A program made the position numbers and the translations under genes. A stretch of DNA of 64,000 nt from NCBI GenBank assembly GCA_016709545.1, contig JADJMO010000003.1, forward strand, positions 310,001-374,000. Reading direction: 5' to 3'. The notes under the pieces were generated by a model. The model saw only the letters and a list, made by a program, of their open reading frames with translations. It was not told where the DNA came from and did no database searches. This document shows, in pieces, positions 32,884 through 40,252 of the stretch. The DNA is from Myxococcales bacterium (GTDB taxonomy: Bacteria; Myxococcota_A; Polyangia; Polyangiales; JADJMO01). Each line of letters starts with the position of its first letter. The first letter of the stretch is position 1.

Positions 32884-35636
32884 GGGGCGCCTCTCCGGAT
32901 CCGCTGCTCGACCGCCGCAGCGGCCGCGGTGGCCACGCTCTTGAGGTTCGCCGAGGTGCCCCACCACCCTTTGGCAGCGGCCCCCAGCGCCTCGAGCGCG
33001 GCAGGGGTGCGGGCGTGTTCGCCGAGCATCTCGGCGAAGAGGAGCCGGCTCTCCTCGCGGTTGTCGCTCTTGAGCATGGCGCGCTGGCCGAGCTGCTCGA
33101 TGGCGAGGTTCTCCGCGCGCACCGCGGAGAGCTGGTGGAGCACGCGGAGGATCTCGCGGCGTTCGTCCACCGGGAGCTCGTGGAACGCCGGCTCCTCGAC
33201 GCGCCGCACGAGGGCGCCCGCGCAGTCCTTCACGTCGTGCTGGGCGATGGCCCGCAGCGCCGCCGCGCGCACGTCGGCGCGCATGTGCTCGACGAGCTTG
33301 CCGAGCTCCTTGCCGAGGAGGTCGCGTCCGTCGGGTCGGGCCGCGAGCACCTCGATGCGCAGCGCGACGTCGGGGGTGTTGGCGAGCTCCACCATCGCCG
33401 CGTTGGCGCCCGGCGTGCCGAGCCGCGTGAGGATCGAGAGCACCGCGCGCGTGACCTCGATCGGCCACTCCTCGCGCTTGGCGAGCAGCTCGCGCTCGTG
33501 GCCGATGGCGGCGCGCGCCACGAACGCGAGGAGCGGGGCGCGCAGGGTCTCGTCGACCGTCGGCAGCGCCGCGAGCGCGTGGGGGAGCTCGGCGGCCGGC
33601 AGGCGCTCGAGCGCGCCCGCGAGGCCGGACACGAGCGCCGCGCGGTCGGTCGCGGCCGGATCGAGGGCGGCGAGGGCGCGCAGGAGCAGCTGGAAGTTCT
33701 GGCCACCGAACATCGCGGCGGTGAGCTCCGCGGCCATGCCGTCGAGCTCGACCTCGCTGCGGGCGCGTCGCGCGAGCACGTCGAGCACCCCGGCGTGCAG
33801 CGAGAGGACGACGCTCGCGCGGCCCGCGACCACGAGGTCGGCGCACGAGAGGGCGAGGGGCGTCAGGACCAGCGTGGCGGGCTGGTTCGTCGCCACGGCC
33901 GCGCGCCGGGTGTGGAGGAGCGCCTCGACGAGCACGTCGATGTAGCGCTCGGTCCAGCGCTCGGTCGTGAGCACGAGCTGGGTCGAGAGCGCGATCCGCG
34001 CGACCGGATCGAGGCCCACGGTGGAGATGGACGAGTCGGTGGCGCCGCGGTCCACGCTGACCGCCATGGCCTTGGCCTCGGCGCGCGCGGCCTGGGCGGC
34101 CTGTTCGGCGAGGCGCTCGAGCTCGTCGGACTCCTCGTAGAACGCCTCGCGCTGGGCCGCGCCGCCCTCGGCGAAGCCGTCGGCCACCTCGGCCTGCACG
34201 TGGTGGAGCGAGAGGTCCCAGAGCACCGTGGAGAGGTCGTCCTCGGGCGCGAGGTCGGACGACGGATCGAGCAGCATCACGGTCACGAGCGCGCGCAGCT
34301 CCGGCTCGGTGATGCCGGGCGTGAGGTGCAGCGTCCGGAGGCCGGCCTCGAAGAGGGCGTAGGGGATGGTGTCGAGCGGCGCCGACGGCTCCCACACCTC
34401 GCGGCCGCGGTGCGCGAACGAGTAGGGGCGGACGGTGAAGAACAACGACTGCGGCATGGCCCCGAGCGCGGTGACCACCTCCTCGAACGCGCCGCGGAGC
34501 TTGCGCTCGGTCTCGGGGTGCGCCCACCCGTACTGCCGCACGCTCGGCAGCAGCCGCTCGACCTGGCGCATGACGCCGCGGAGGCGCTCGATGTCGGGGT
34601 GGTCGTCGGCGACGAGCTCCTCGTGCGGCGCCTCCTCGACGACCTCGTGGATCTCGGCGCTGACGTCCTCGACGTCCATGTCCGACGGCGCGATGCCGGT
34701 CGGCGCGACGGGTTCGGGGCGAGGGGCGCGACGGACGCCGAGGCGCTCGAGGATGCGCAGCACCTCGGCGCGCATCTCGGTGGCGTCGGCGAAGCGGTTG
34801 CGACGGTCCCACGCGAGCGACTTGTCGACGAGCGCGATGACGTCGCCCGGCAGGTCGGGGGCCACGCGCGCGATCGACGGCGCGGGCTGGGTCGCCGCCA
34901 TGATCAGCGCCTCGTCGTGGGTGCGGCCCTTGTTGAGGCGCGCGCCCGAGAGCAGCGCGTAGAGCATGGCCCCGACCGAGTAGAGATCGGAGCGCCCGTC
35001 GAGCTGGTCGCCGAGGCCGCGCGCCTGCTCGGGCGACATGAACGACGGCGTGCCGAGCGTGGTGCCCGCGCGGGTGTGCTCGGCTTGCCCCTGCTCGCGC
35101 AGCTGGGCGATGCCGAAGTCGAGCACCTTGACCAGCCGGTCGTGGGTGACGAACACGTTGGCGGGCTTGAGGTCGCGGTGGATGATCGACTGCCCGTGGC
35201 ACGCGGCGAGGAAGTCGAGCAGCTGCTCGGCGACGTTGAGGGCGGCGGCCACGGGGAGCCGCCGGCCGAGGCGCTTCCAGATCTGGTCGAGGGTCTCGCC
35301 CTCGAGCAGCTCCATGACGAGGAACGGCGAGCCGTCCTCGGTGGTGTCGTTGTCGATGCACTCGACGCGTCCGGCGTGCGGGATCTTGTTGCCGACGTAG
35401 CCCTCGCGGAGGAAGCGCTCCTTGAGGTTGGTGTCCCGCGCGAACTCGGCGTGCAGGATCTTGAGCGCCGCGCGGCGACCGTTGCGGTGCGTGGCCGCGA
35501 AGACGGTGGCCATGCCGCCGGAGCCGAGGAGGGCGTCGATCCGCCACTTGTCGCGCACGACGGTGCCCACGCGAGCCTCGGCAGAGCCGGGCTCGGCGCC
35601 GCTCGGAGCAGACGCGCGTACGGGACCGTTTTCCAT
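32880..35636 (-). CDS. Soluble Ser/Thr protein kinase with long helical C-terminal region
   Basis: 918 residues. The kinase domain covers about 27-290, with LLGSGGMATVFAA, the Lys in RAALKIL, HRDLKPANVF near 152, LDFGIAQL near 173 and TPSFMSPEQARG in the activation region. All catalytic residues are present. No transmembrane helix is seen. Residues about 330-918 are helical and Ala/Leu-rich, with repeats of the kind MLLDPSSDLAPEDDLS and ALPTVDETLRAPLLAFVARAAIGHE that resemble HEAT-like scaffolds, and conserved runs of charged helices to the end. The start (ATGGAAAACGG) has TATCGT on the minus strand 17 bases upstream. It is first in a two-gene operon with the J-domain protein. Confidence 0.9.
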   Translation of the reverse strand: MENGPVRASAPSGAEPGSAEARVGTVVRDKWRIDALLGSGGMATVFAATHRNGRRAALKILHAEFARDTNLKERFLREGYVGNKIPHAGRVECIDNDTTEDGSPFLVMELLEGETLDQIWKRLGRRLPVAAALNVAEQLLDFLAACHGQSIIHRDLKPANVFVTHDRLVKVLDFGIAQLREQGQAEHTRAGTTLGTPSFMSPEQARGLGDQLDGRSDLYSVGAMLYALLSGARLNKGRTHDEALIMAATQPAPSIARVAPDLPGDVIALVDKSLAWDRRNRFADATEMRAEVLRILERLGVRRAPRPEPVAPTGIAPSDMDVEDVSAEIHEVVEEAPHEELVADDHPDIERLRGVMRQVERLLPSVRQYGWAHPETERKLRGAFEEVVTALGAMPQSLFFTVRPYSFAHRGREVWEPSAPLDTIPYALFEAGLRTLHLTPGITEPELRALVTVMLLDPSSDLAPEDDLSTVLWDLSLHHVQAEVADGFAEGGAAQREAFYEESDELERLAEQAAQAARAEAKAMAVSVDRGATDSSISTVGLDPVARIALSTQLVLTTERWTERYIDVLVEALLHTRRAAVATNQPATLVLTPLALSCADLVVAGRASVVLSLHAGVLDVLARRARSEVELDGMAAELTAAMFGGQNFQLLLRALAALDPAATDRAALVSGLAGALERLPAAELPHALAALPTVDETLRAPLLAFVARAAIGHERELLAKREEWPIEVTRAVLSILTRLGTPGANAAMVELANTPDVALRIEVLAARPDGRDLLGKELGKLVEHMRADVRAAALRAIAQHDVKDCAGALVRRVEEPAFHELPVDERREILRVLHQLSAVRAENLAIEQLGQRAMLKSDNREESRLLFAEMLGEHARTPAALEALGAAAKGWWGTSANLKSVATAAAAAVEQRIRRGAP

Positions 35637-35723
35637 TCTGGGTGGACATTCCCACGATACCCCGAGCGCGCGACGCGAGCGACGCCTCCGTGCCCGCGAT
35701 CACGCGGTTTCCGCTCGAAAGCT

Positions 35724-35737
35724 ACCGACCTGTCGGT
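35724..35737. promoter_or_regulatory. Palindrome ACCGAC-CT-GTCGGT upstream of the kinase operon
   Basis: A perfect inverted repeat (6 + 2 + 6) about 88 bases upstream of the kinase start at 35636. Such ACCGAC..GTCGGT palindromes resemble operators of TetR-family repressors. No regulator gene is adjacent. Confidence 0.45.
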
Positions 35738-35784
35738 TCATCACGCCGCACCGCGCCACGAAGCGCAGGCTCTGGGTCGCTCCC

Positions 35785-35806
35785 GGACCGAACTACAGTT
35801 CGGTCC
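35785..35806. repeat. Ten-base-pair inverted repeat with 2-nt centre
   Basis: GGACCGAACT-AC-AGTTCGGTCC is a perfect inverted repeat 30 bases beyond the stop of the minus-strand gene 35837-36424 and about 150 bases upstream of the kinase operon. It could be that gene's terminator stem (nine pairs with a TACA loop, no T-run) or a second operator in the same gap. Confidence 0.5.
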
Positions 35807-35836
35807 TCCGCTCTCGGGGCGAGAGAATCCGCCTAC

Positions 35837-36424
35837 CTACAGGTTGCTCTCGGCGATCTTGAGCTTCTTGCGGCCGTCTTCGAGTGAATCGCGGGCCTTT
35901 TGCGCGCGCGCCTGGAGGCCGTTGAGCTGGGCCTGCGCCGCCTTCACCGCGGCGACCCCGAGGCGCACGCTCTCGGCGCCGTCGTCGATCGCCTTCTGCC
36001 CGGCCGCGATCTTGGCGTCGCCGGCGGGCGCGTTGCCGCGCTTGCGTAGCTCGCGACCCTGCTTCTGTAGCTTCTGGCCCTCGAGGATCTGCTGCTTGCC
36101 CTTGAGGACCAGCGCGTTGGCCGACTTGAGGGCCACGTTGGCCTTCTTGTTGTCGTCGCGGACCGCGTCGAGCTCCTTGTTCGCGGCCTCGATCTGGGCC
36201 AGCGCGGCCTTGATGTTGGCGGCGGCCTGCGGCCCGGGTGTTTTGATCGAGGCGCTGGACTTGGGCGGCGCCGCCTTGGGCACGACCGCCACCGAAGCGG
36301 CGGGCTTGGGGGCCGCCAGAACGGCCATGGGGATCTGCGCGGCGGTGGCGCTGGACGCGCACGCGAGCCACGCGCCCATGACGGCGACGGCGATGCGGAT
36401 CGTCCGAGGTTCGTACGCGTTCAT
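35837..36424 (-). CDS. Exported coiled-coil protein
   Basis: 195 residues. Signal peptide about 1-29 (IRIAVAVMGAWLACASSATAAQ; the Cys is not in a good lipobox). A short Ala/Pro/Lys linker is followed by a long charged coiled coil (about 65-195) with heptad-like NIKAALAQIEAANKELDAV and VALKSANALVLKGKQQILEGQ. It is probably periplasmic. TAGGCT (36450-36455, minus strand) precedes the start by 25 bases with AGGGGG close to the ATG, so this gene has a normal leader. Function unknown. Confidence 0.7.
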   Translation of the reverse strand: MNAYEPRTIRIAVAVMGAWLACASSATAAQIPMAVLAAPKPAASVAVVPKAAPPKSSASIKTPGPQAAANIKAALAQIEAANKELDAVRDDNKKANVALKSANALVLKGKQQILEGQKLQKQGRELRKRGNAPAGDAKIAAGQKAIDDGAESVRLGVAAVKAAQAQLNGLQARAQKARDSLEDGRKKLKIAESNL

Positions 36425-36549
36425 GACCCCCTGCCTGACCGTGGGCGCGAGCCTACTCCTCGGTCGGCGAAATGCGAGCGGTTCCGCGCGCCTCGCGGTC
36501 GTAGTAATGAATCGGCGCGGGGTCGCCCCCGTCCCTTCGGAGAGGTCCC

Positions 36550-37578
36550 ATGCCCGTTCATCCTTCGTCGCCCGCGTCGACTGGTTTTCAAGGTACCCAC
36601 AAGCGGGGGCTCGCCGCCTGGATCGCGGCCGCGGGCCTGCTCGGGCTCGGAGCCTCGCTCGCGGGGTGTCCCGCCGGCAAGTGCTTCGTGCGCCTCCAGT
36701 CGAACGTGAACGGCAAGCAGAGCGACGAGTGCCTCGTCGACACGTGTCCGGCCAACGCGAGCTTCGAGAACGGCAAGAACGCTTGCTTCTGCAAGGCTGG
36801 CTTCGTTCCTCTCGCGGGCGCCTGCGTCACCATGGCCGATGCAAACGCCAGCTGTGGCAAGGCCTATTCCTACAACAACGGCTCTTGCGTCGCGAAGACG
36901 TGCGCCGCCGGTCAGCAGCTCAACGCCGGCACTGGCGCCTGCGAGAACAAGGCCGAGTCCGACAAGGCCGTCGCCCAGAACGCCGGCATCGTCCTCCAGC
37001 AGGGCCAGGGCATCGGTTGTCCGGCGGGCTTCACGTACGTGGTCAACGAGGCCAAGGAGGGCGCCTGCGTCCCCAACGAGCTCACCTGCGGCACCGGCAC
37101 CAAATACGAGGGCGGCAAGTGCGTCGACGTCGGCTGCGCGGCCGGCACCGTGTTCGACGCCAAGACCGGCCAGTGCATGAAGCTCAAGGAGGGGGAGACC
37201 ATCAGCGTGCAGGCCAAGCTCAACGCCGCGATGGGCCCGGACTTCTGCGCCCCGCACGCCAAGAACCCGGGCGGCTTCAAGGTCGCGCCCGGTGGCTCGC
37301 AGACCATCAAGGTGTCGGTCACCGTCAACGTGCCCAGCAAGGACGTCGACAAGACCGAGGTCGTGGCCATCAAGACCACCAACACGGGCGGCGCGGAGCT
37401 CACCCCGCAGGTGTTCCCCGGCGTGGCCAACGTGCAGAAGCAGGTCAACGAGCAGATCATCCCGAGCATCCGCGCGCTCGGCGGCAAGTCCAACGAGGGC
37501 CAGGCCACCGCCGAGGTCACCTGCGTGATCAAGCGCGCCCCCGTCCAGGTCATCGAGACCCACGGCGGCGGCATGTGA
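36550..37578 (+). CDS. Cys-rich lipoprotein with EGF-like repeats
   Basis: 342 residues. The N-terminus holds a positively charged stretch and a hydrophobic core ending in the lipobox LGASLAGC (lipidated Cys near 40). Residues about 45-215 contain short Cys-paired repeats (CLVDTCPANASFENGKNACFC, CGTGTKYEGGKCVDVGC, AAGTVFDAKTGQC) like tandem EGF-like or TNFR-like modules. The C-terminal part (about 220-342) is a beta-rich domain (QTIKVSVTVNVPSKDVDKTEV). GGAGAGG about six bases upstream supports the ATG at 36550. A surface adhesion or binding role is plausible; no enzyme motif is seen. Confidence 0.75.
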   Translation: MPVHPSSPASTGFQGTHKRGLAAWIAAAGLLGLGASLAGCPAGKCFVRLQSNVNGKQSDECLVDTCPANASFENGKNACFCKAGFVPLAGACVTMADANASCGKAYSYNNGSCVAKTCAAGQQLNAGTGACENKAESDKAVAQNAGIVLQQGQGIGCPAGFTYVVNEAKEGACVPNELTCGTGTKYEGGKCVDVGCAAGTVFDAKTGQCMKLKEGETISVQAKLNAAMGPDFCAPHAKNPGGFKVAPGGSQTIKVSVTVNVPSKDVDKTEVVAIKTTNTGGAELTPQVFPGVANVQKQVNEQIIPSIRALGGKSNEGQATAEVTCVIKRAPVQVIETHGGGM

Positions 37579-37585
37579 GGGAGTT

Positions 37586-37632
37586 GGTGGGCTGCCCAGC
37601 GCAGCCCACCGCGTCTCCAGCGCAGCCCACCG
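37586..37632. repeat. Inverted and direct repeats after the lipoprotein gene
   Basis: GGTGGGCTG (37586-37594) pairs with CAGCCCACC (37602-37610). The 16-base unit CCAGCGCAGCCCACCG occurs twice (37596-37611 and 37617-37632). The first stem probably helps end transcription of the upstream lipoprotein gene. Confidence 0.55.
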
Positions 37633-37657
37633 AGGACCCTCGGCCACCGAGACCCAA

Positions 37658-37675
37658 GGGGGGCGTGAGCCCCCC
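37658..37675. terminator. GC hairpin between convergent genes
   Basis: GGGGGGC-gtga-GCCCCCC is a perfect seven-pair hairpin with a four-base loop, three bases before the stop of the minus-strand gene and 80 after that of the plus-strand gene. There is no T-run. It may work as a bidirectional transcription barrier. Confidence 0.5.
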
Positions 37676-37678
37676 CAG

Positions 37679-38515
37679 CTACTCACTATCGGCGCCCTTG
37701 AGCTCGAAGTCGGGCTTCTCCTCGTCGTCCTTGGCGTCGGTCTCCTTGCGGACGACCTGCTCGATCTTGAGGCCCAGCTCGCTGCGTGCGCTCACGACGG
37801 TGAGGGACCAGCCGATCGAGCCGGCGGTCGATCGATAACCAATCCATGCATCCTGGTCGCCGCACAGGAGCCCGGTGTCGACCGCGGCGGGGTTCTCGGC
37901 GTCGAGCCAGCGCATGCGCAGGAGCGGGAAGCTGCCGCGGCGCGCCTCGACGATGCTGACGTCCTCGTTCGTGCCGAGCCGCGTGTCGGTGGCGCAGCCC
38001 TCGATGGCCGCGAGCAGCGCGTCCACCGGCAAGGGCAGGGGCTTGCCCGGACCGAGGGCGACGCTCCCGCGATAGAGCTTGTGGCCCTTGCGCCGCACGA
38101 CCACGCGACGGTCCTCGATCGAGAGGCCGAGCGCCTCGTCGCCGGAGTCGTCGTTCACGACCAGCGTCATCGCGCCGCGCCCGATGAACAGCCGACCGCG
38201 TCCGAGCGGCACCGGCGCCGCGCCACGCGCGATCGTGCTCACGAGGACCTTGCCGACCCCGCGCTGCTTCTCGTCGGCGGTCTCGTCGCGGAACGGCACG
38301 AGGCAGCCGGGCTCGATCGCCTTCTTCAGGTGCTCCGGCGGCACGAGGGTGACGGGCCCCTTCACGCCCATCAGGGGCATCACGCGCGCGATCTCCGCGC
38401 TGACCGGGCCCGCGGGGCAGCCGAGCTTCACCTCGTGCGCCCCCTTGGGCGGCGGCGTGGTGCACGCCGCGACCGCGACGAGCACCAGCGCCCAGCGTTC
38501 AGCCCCGGAAGCCAC
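37679..38515 (-). CDS. Exported lipoprotein, unknown function
   Basis: 278 residues. The start encodes ASGAERWALVLVAVAACTTPPP, a lipoprotein signal with Cys near 18. The mature part is beta-rich with LFIGRGAMTLVVNDDSGDEALGLSIEDRRVVV and a paired-Cys region (IEGCATDTRL, GLLCGDQDAW). The last 25 residues are acidic and basic (VRKETDAKDDEEKPDFELKG). The start overlaps the methyltransferase gene end by 17 bases, so the two belong to one transcript. I do not recognise the family. Confidence 0.65.
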   Translation of the reverse strand: MASGAERWALVLVAVAACTTPPPKGAHEVKLGCPAGPVSAEIARVMPLMGVKGPVTLVPPEHLKKAIEPGCLVPFRDETADEKQRGVGKVLVSTIARGAAPVPLGRGRLFIGRGAMTLVVNDDSGDEALGLSIEDRRVVVRRKGHKLYRGSVALGPGKPLPLPVDALLAAIEGCATDTRLGTNEDVSIVEARRGSFPLLRMRWLDAENPAAVDTGLLCGDQDAWIGYRSTAGSIGWSLTVVSARSELGLKIEQVVRKETDAKDDEEKPDFELKGADSE

Positions 38516-39383
38516 GCGCGCAGCCCACGTGCAGCGAGAGCTCGAAGCCGCCCTCGGCCCAGTAGCGGTCGATCGCGTCGCGCACGTAGTGGAACGCGGT
38601 GCGGATCATGGCGTCGTCCAGGCCGAGGTTGGACTGCCACTCGGGCAGGAGCAGGAGCCGCGTCGTCGGGTCCTCGAGGAAGTCGCGCCCGTTCTGGAAC
38701 GGCACGCTGACGGCGCGGAAGTCGACGTCGACGTCGACGAACCCGAGGGCCTCGAGCTCCTCGCCGAGCGACTCGGGCGAAGGGCGCAGCGCAACGGCCT
38801 GGTCGACCGCGTCCTGCACCGAGCGCTGGTCGTACTTGACCGCATACTCGCGCAGCAGATCGGCGAGCTCGACGAACGAGCCGCGGAGCGGGAGCCCGAG
38901 GATCAGCTGACCTCCGGGCATCAGCACGCGCGCCGCGTCCTTCACGAAGTGCAGGCGGCTCGCGGCGCGACCCGGCGGGTGGAGCACGAGGGCGTGGGTG
39001 AACGAGGCGTCGGGAAGGGGAGAGGGGAAGCCCTCGAACAGGCGATAATCGGCAGAGAAATCGGGGATCGCGGCGGCCTTGGCGCGCGCGAGCTCGAGCG
39101 CGGACAAGGAAGGGTCGGTGCCGACGAGGCGCGTGGGCCCGAGGCGCTCGACGACGAGGCGCTCGGGGTAACCGGTGCGGCAGCCGAGGTGCGCGACGAC
39201 CGCGTCGCCCGGGGTGGCCGGCGGCGAGAGCATCTCGAGCAACAGATCGCCGAAGTGGCGGAGATACCGCGCGTTGACGAACGTCTCGAAGATCGCCGCG
39301 TCGCCCGGGGCGAGGGGCGTGATCACGGAGGCCTCGACGCGCTCGCGTGCTGCCCGATCGCCCGCGCCACCCGGGTTGTTCAC
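38499..39383 (-). CDS. Class I SAM-dependent methyltransferase
   Basis: 294 residues. N-terminal helices (FVNARYLRHFGDLLLEML) resemble those of small-molecule methyltransferases. The SAM site is AVVAHLGCRTGYPERLVV (about 62-79), with the acidic residue in LVGTDPSLSALELA, motif IV in ASFTHALVLHP and the post-motif region VLMPGGQLILGLPLRG. The usual G-x-G-x-G is here GCRTG, as in some family members. Substrate unknown. The ATG at 39383 overlaps the stop of the HEAT protein gene (ATGA). Confidence 0.78.
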   Translation of the reverse strand: MNNPGGAGDRAARERVEASVITPLAPGDAAIFETFVNARYLRHFGDLLLEMLSPPATPGDAVVAHLGCRTGYPERLVVERLGPTRLVGTDPSLSALELARAKAAAIPDFSADYRLFEGFPSPLPDASFTHALVLHPPGRAASRLHFVKDAARVLMPGGQLILGLPLRGSFVELADLLREYAVKYDQRSVQDAVDQAVALRPSPESLGEELEALGFVDVDVDFRAVSVPFQNGRDFLEDPTTRLLLLPEWQSNLGLDDAMIRTAFHYVRDAIDRYWAEGGFELSLHVGCARGFRG

Positions 39384-40210
39384 CGCTTGCGTCCTCCGCG
39401 ACCACCGCTGCTGCCACCACCACCGGGGCGTGCACCGCTCGGGGCGCCGCGACCACCGCTGGGCGGCGCGGCCGGACGACCCTCGGGTCGACGCGGGGGC
39501 TCGGGGCGCTGGCCGCCTCCGCCGCTCGGACCCCGCCGCGGGGGCTCGTCGGCCTCCTCGTCGGCGGCGCGGATCATCTCGATGGCCTCCTGGGCCAGCG
39601 TGCCGAGCGAGACCTGGGTGCCGCCGTCGTCCTCGATCTGGACGGTGCGGCCGTCGCGCACGAGCTTCTCGAGCGGCGACAGCGCCGCCGGATCACCGAT
39701 CGACGCGAGGGCCTCGATCGCGGCGGCCACCACCTCGGGATCGGAGTGGCTCAGATAGCGACCGAGCACGCGCGGAGCTCCCGGCTCACCGACCTCGGCG
39801 ATCACGTAGGGGAGCTCGCGGAGCGCGTGGTGATCGGCGGCGAGGCGGGTGGCCGCGCGCTCGATCGCCTCGGCGACCTCTTTGTACCGATCGAAGGCGA
39901 GATCCTGGAGGGCGCGGCCGGCGGTGAAGCGGACCTCGGGCTCGTCGCTCCCGAGCACGTCGACCAGGAGGTCGCACACCTCGGGGCCCTCGAGCTCGCC
40001 GAGCACCTCGGCCAGCGGCACGAGCGCGATGGCCGCTTCGACCCCTTCGCCCTCGCCGAGGCCCTCGATCACGGCCTCGTGGAGCGCGGCGAGCGTGGCC
40101 TTGCGGTCGCCCTCCATGGAGTCCAGGAGCTCGTCCTGGAGGCGGCGGACCTCCTCCTCGGCGCGCTGCATCTTCTCGATCGTGGCGCGGATGCGTTCCT
40201 CGGTTTGCAC
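39380..40210 (-). CDS. HEAT-repeat protein with Gly/Arg/Pro-rich tail
   Basis: 276 residues from a GTG. A coiled coil (about 1-35) leads to HEAT-like repeats (VCDLLVDVLGSDEPEVRFTAGRALQDLA, VLGRYLSHSDPEVVAAAIEALASIGD). The last 55 residues are a low-complexity tail of Gly, Arg, Pro and Ser ending SGGRGGRKR, reminiscent of RNA-binding RGG tails. It begins the operon HEAT-methyltransferase-lipoprotein. It probably serves as an adaptor; no enzyme motif is seen. Confidence 0.75.
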   Translation of the reverse strand: MQTEERIRATIEKMQRAEEEVRRLQDELLDSMEGDRKATLAALHEAVIEGLGEGEGVEAAIALVPLAEVLGELEGPEVCDLLVDVLGSDEPEVRFTAGRALQDLAFDRYKEVAEAIERAATRLAADHHALRELPYVIAEVGEPGAPRVLGRYLSHSDPEVVAAAIEALASIGDPAALSPLEKLVRDGRTVQIEDDGGTQVSLGTLAQEAIEMIRAADEEADEPPRRGPSGGGGQRPEPPRRPEGRPAAPPSGGRGAPSGARPGGGGSSGGRGGRKR

Positions 40211-40252
40211 GGCCCGTCGGCGTATTCGCGCCGCCCCTGGGCAGCAAGCCTG

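Noticed and set aside
29035..35703. A single 2222-codon minus-strand gene
   Set aside because: Its upper part is out of frame with the kinase, which is encoded in another frame ending at 32880. The real second gene starts at the GTG at 32883.
29029..37838. Very long plus-strand open frames opposite the J-domain protein and kinase
   Set aside because: They read as Arg/Glu/His-rich low-information sequence with no domains, and they cross clear intergenic gaps and opposite-strand genes.
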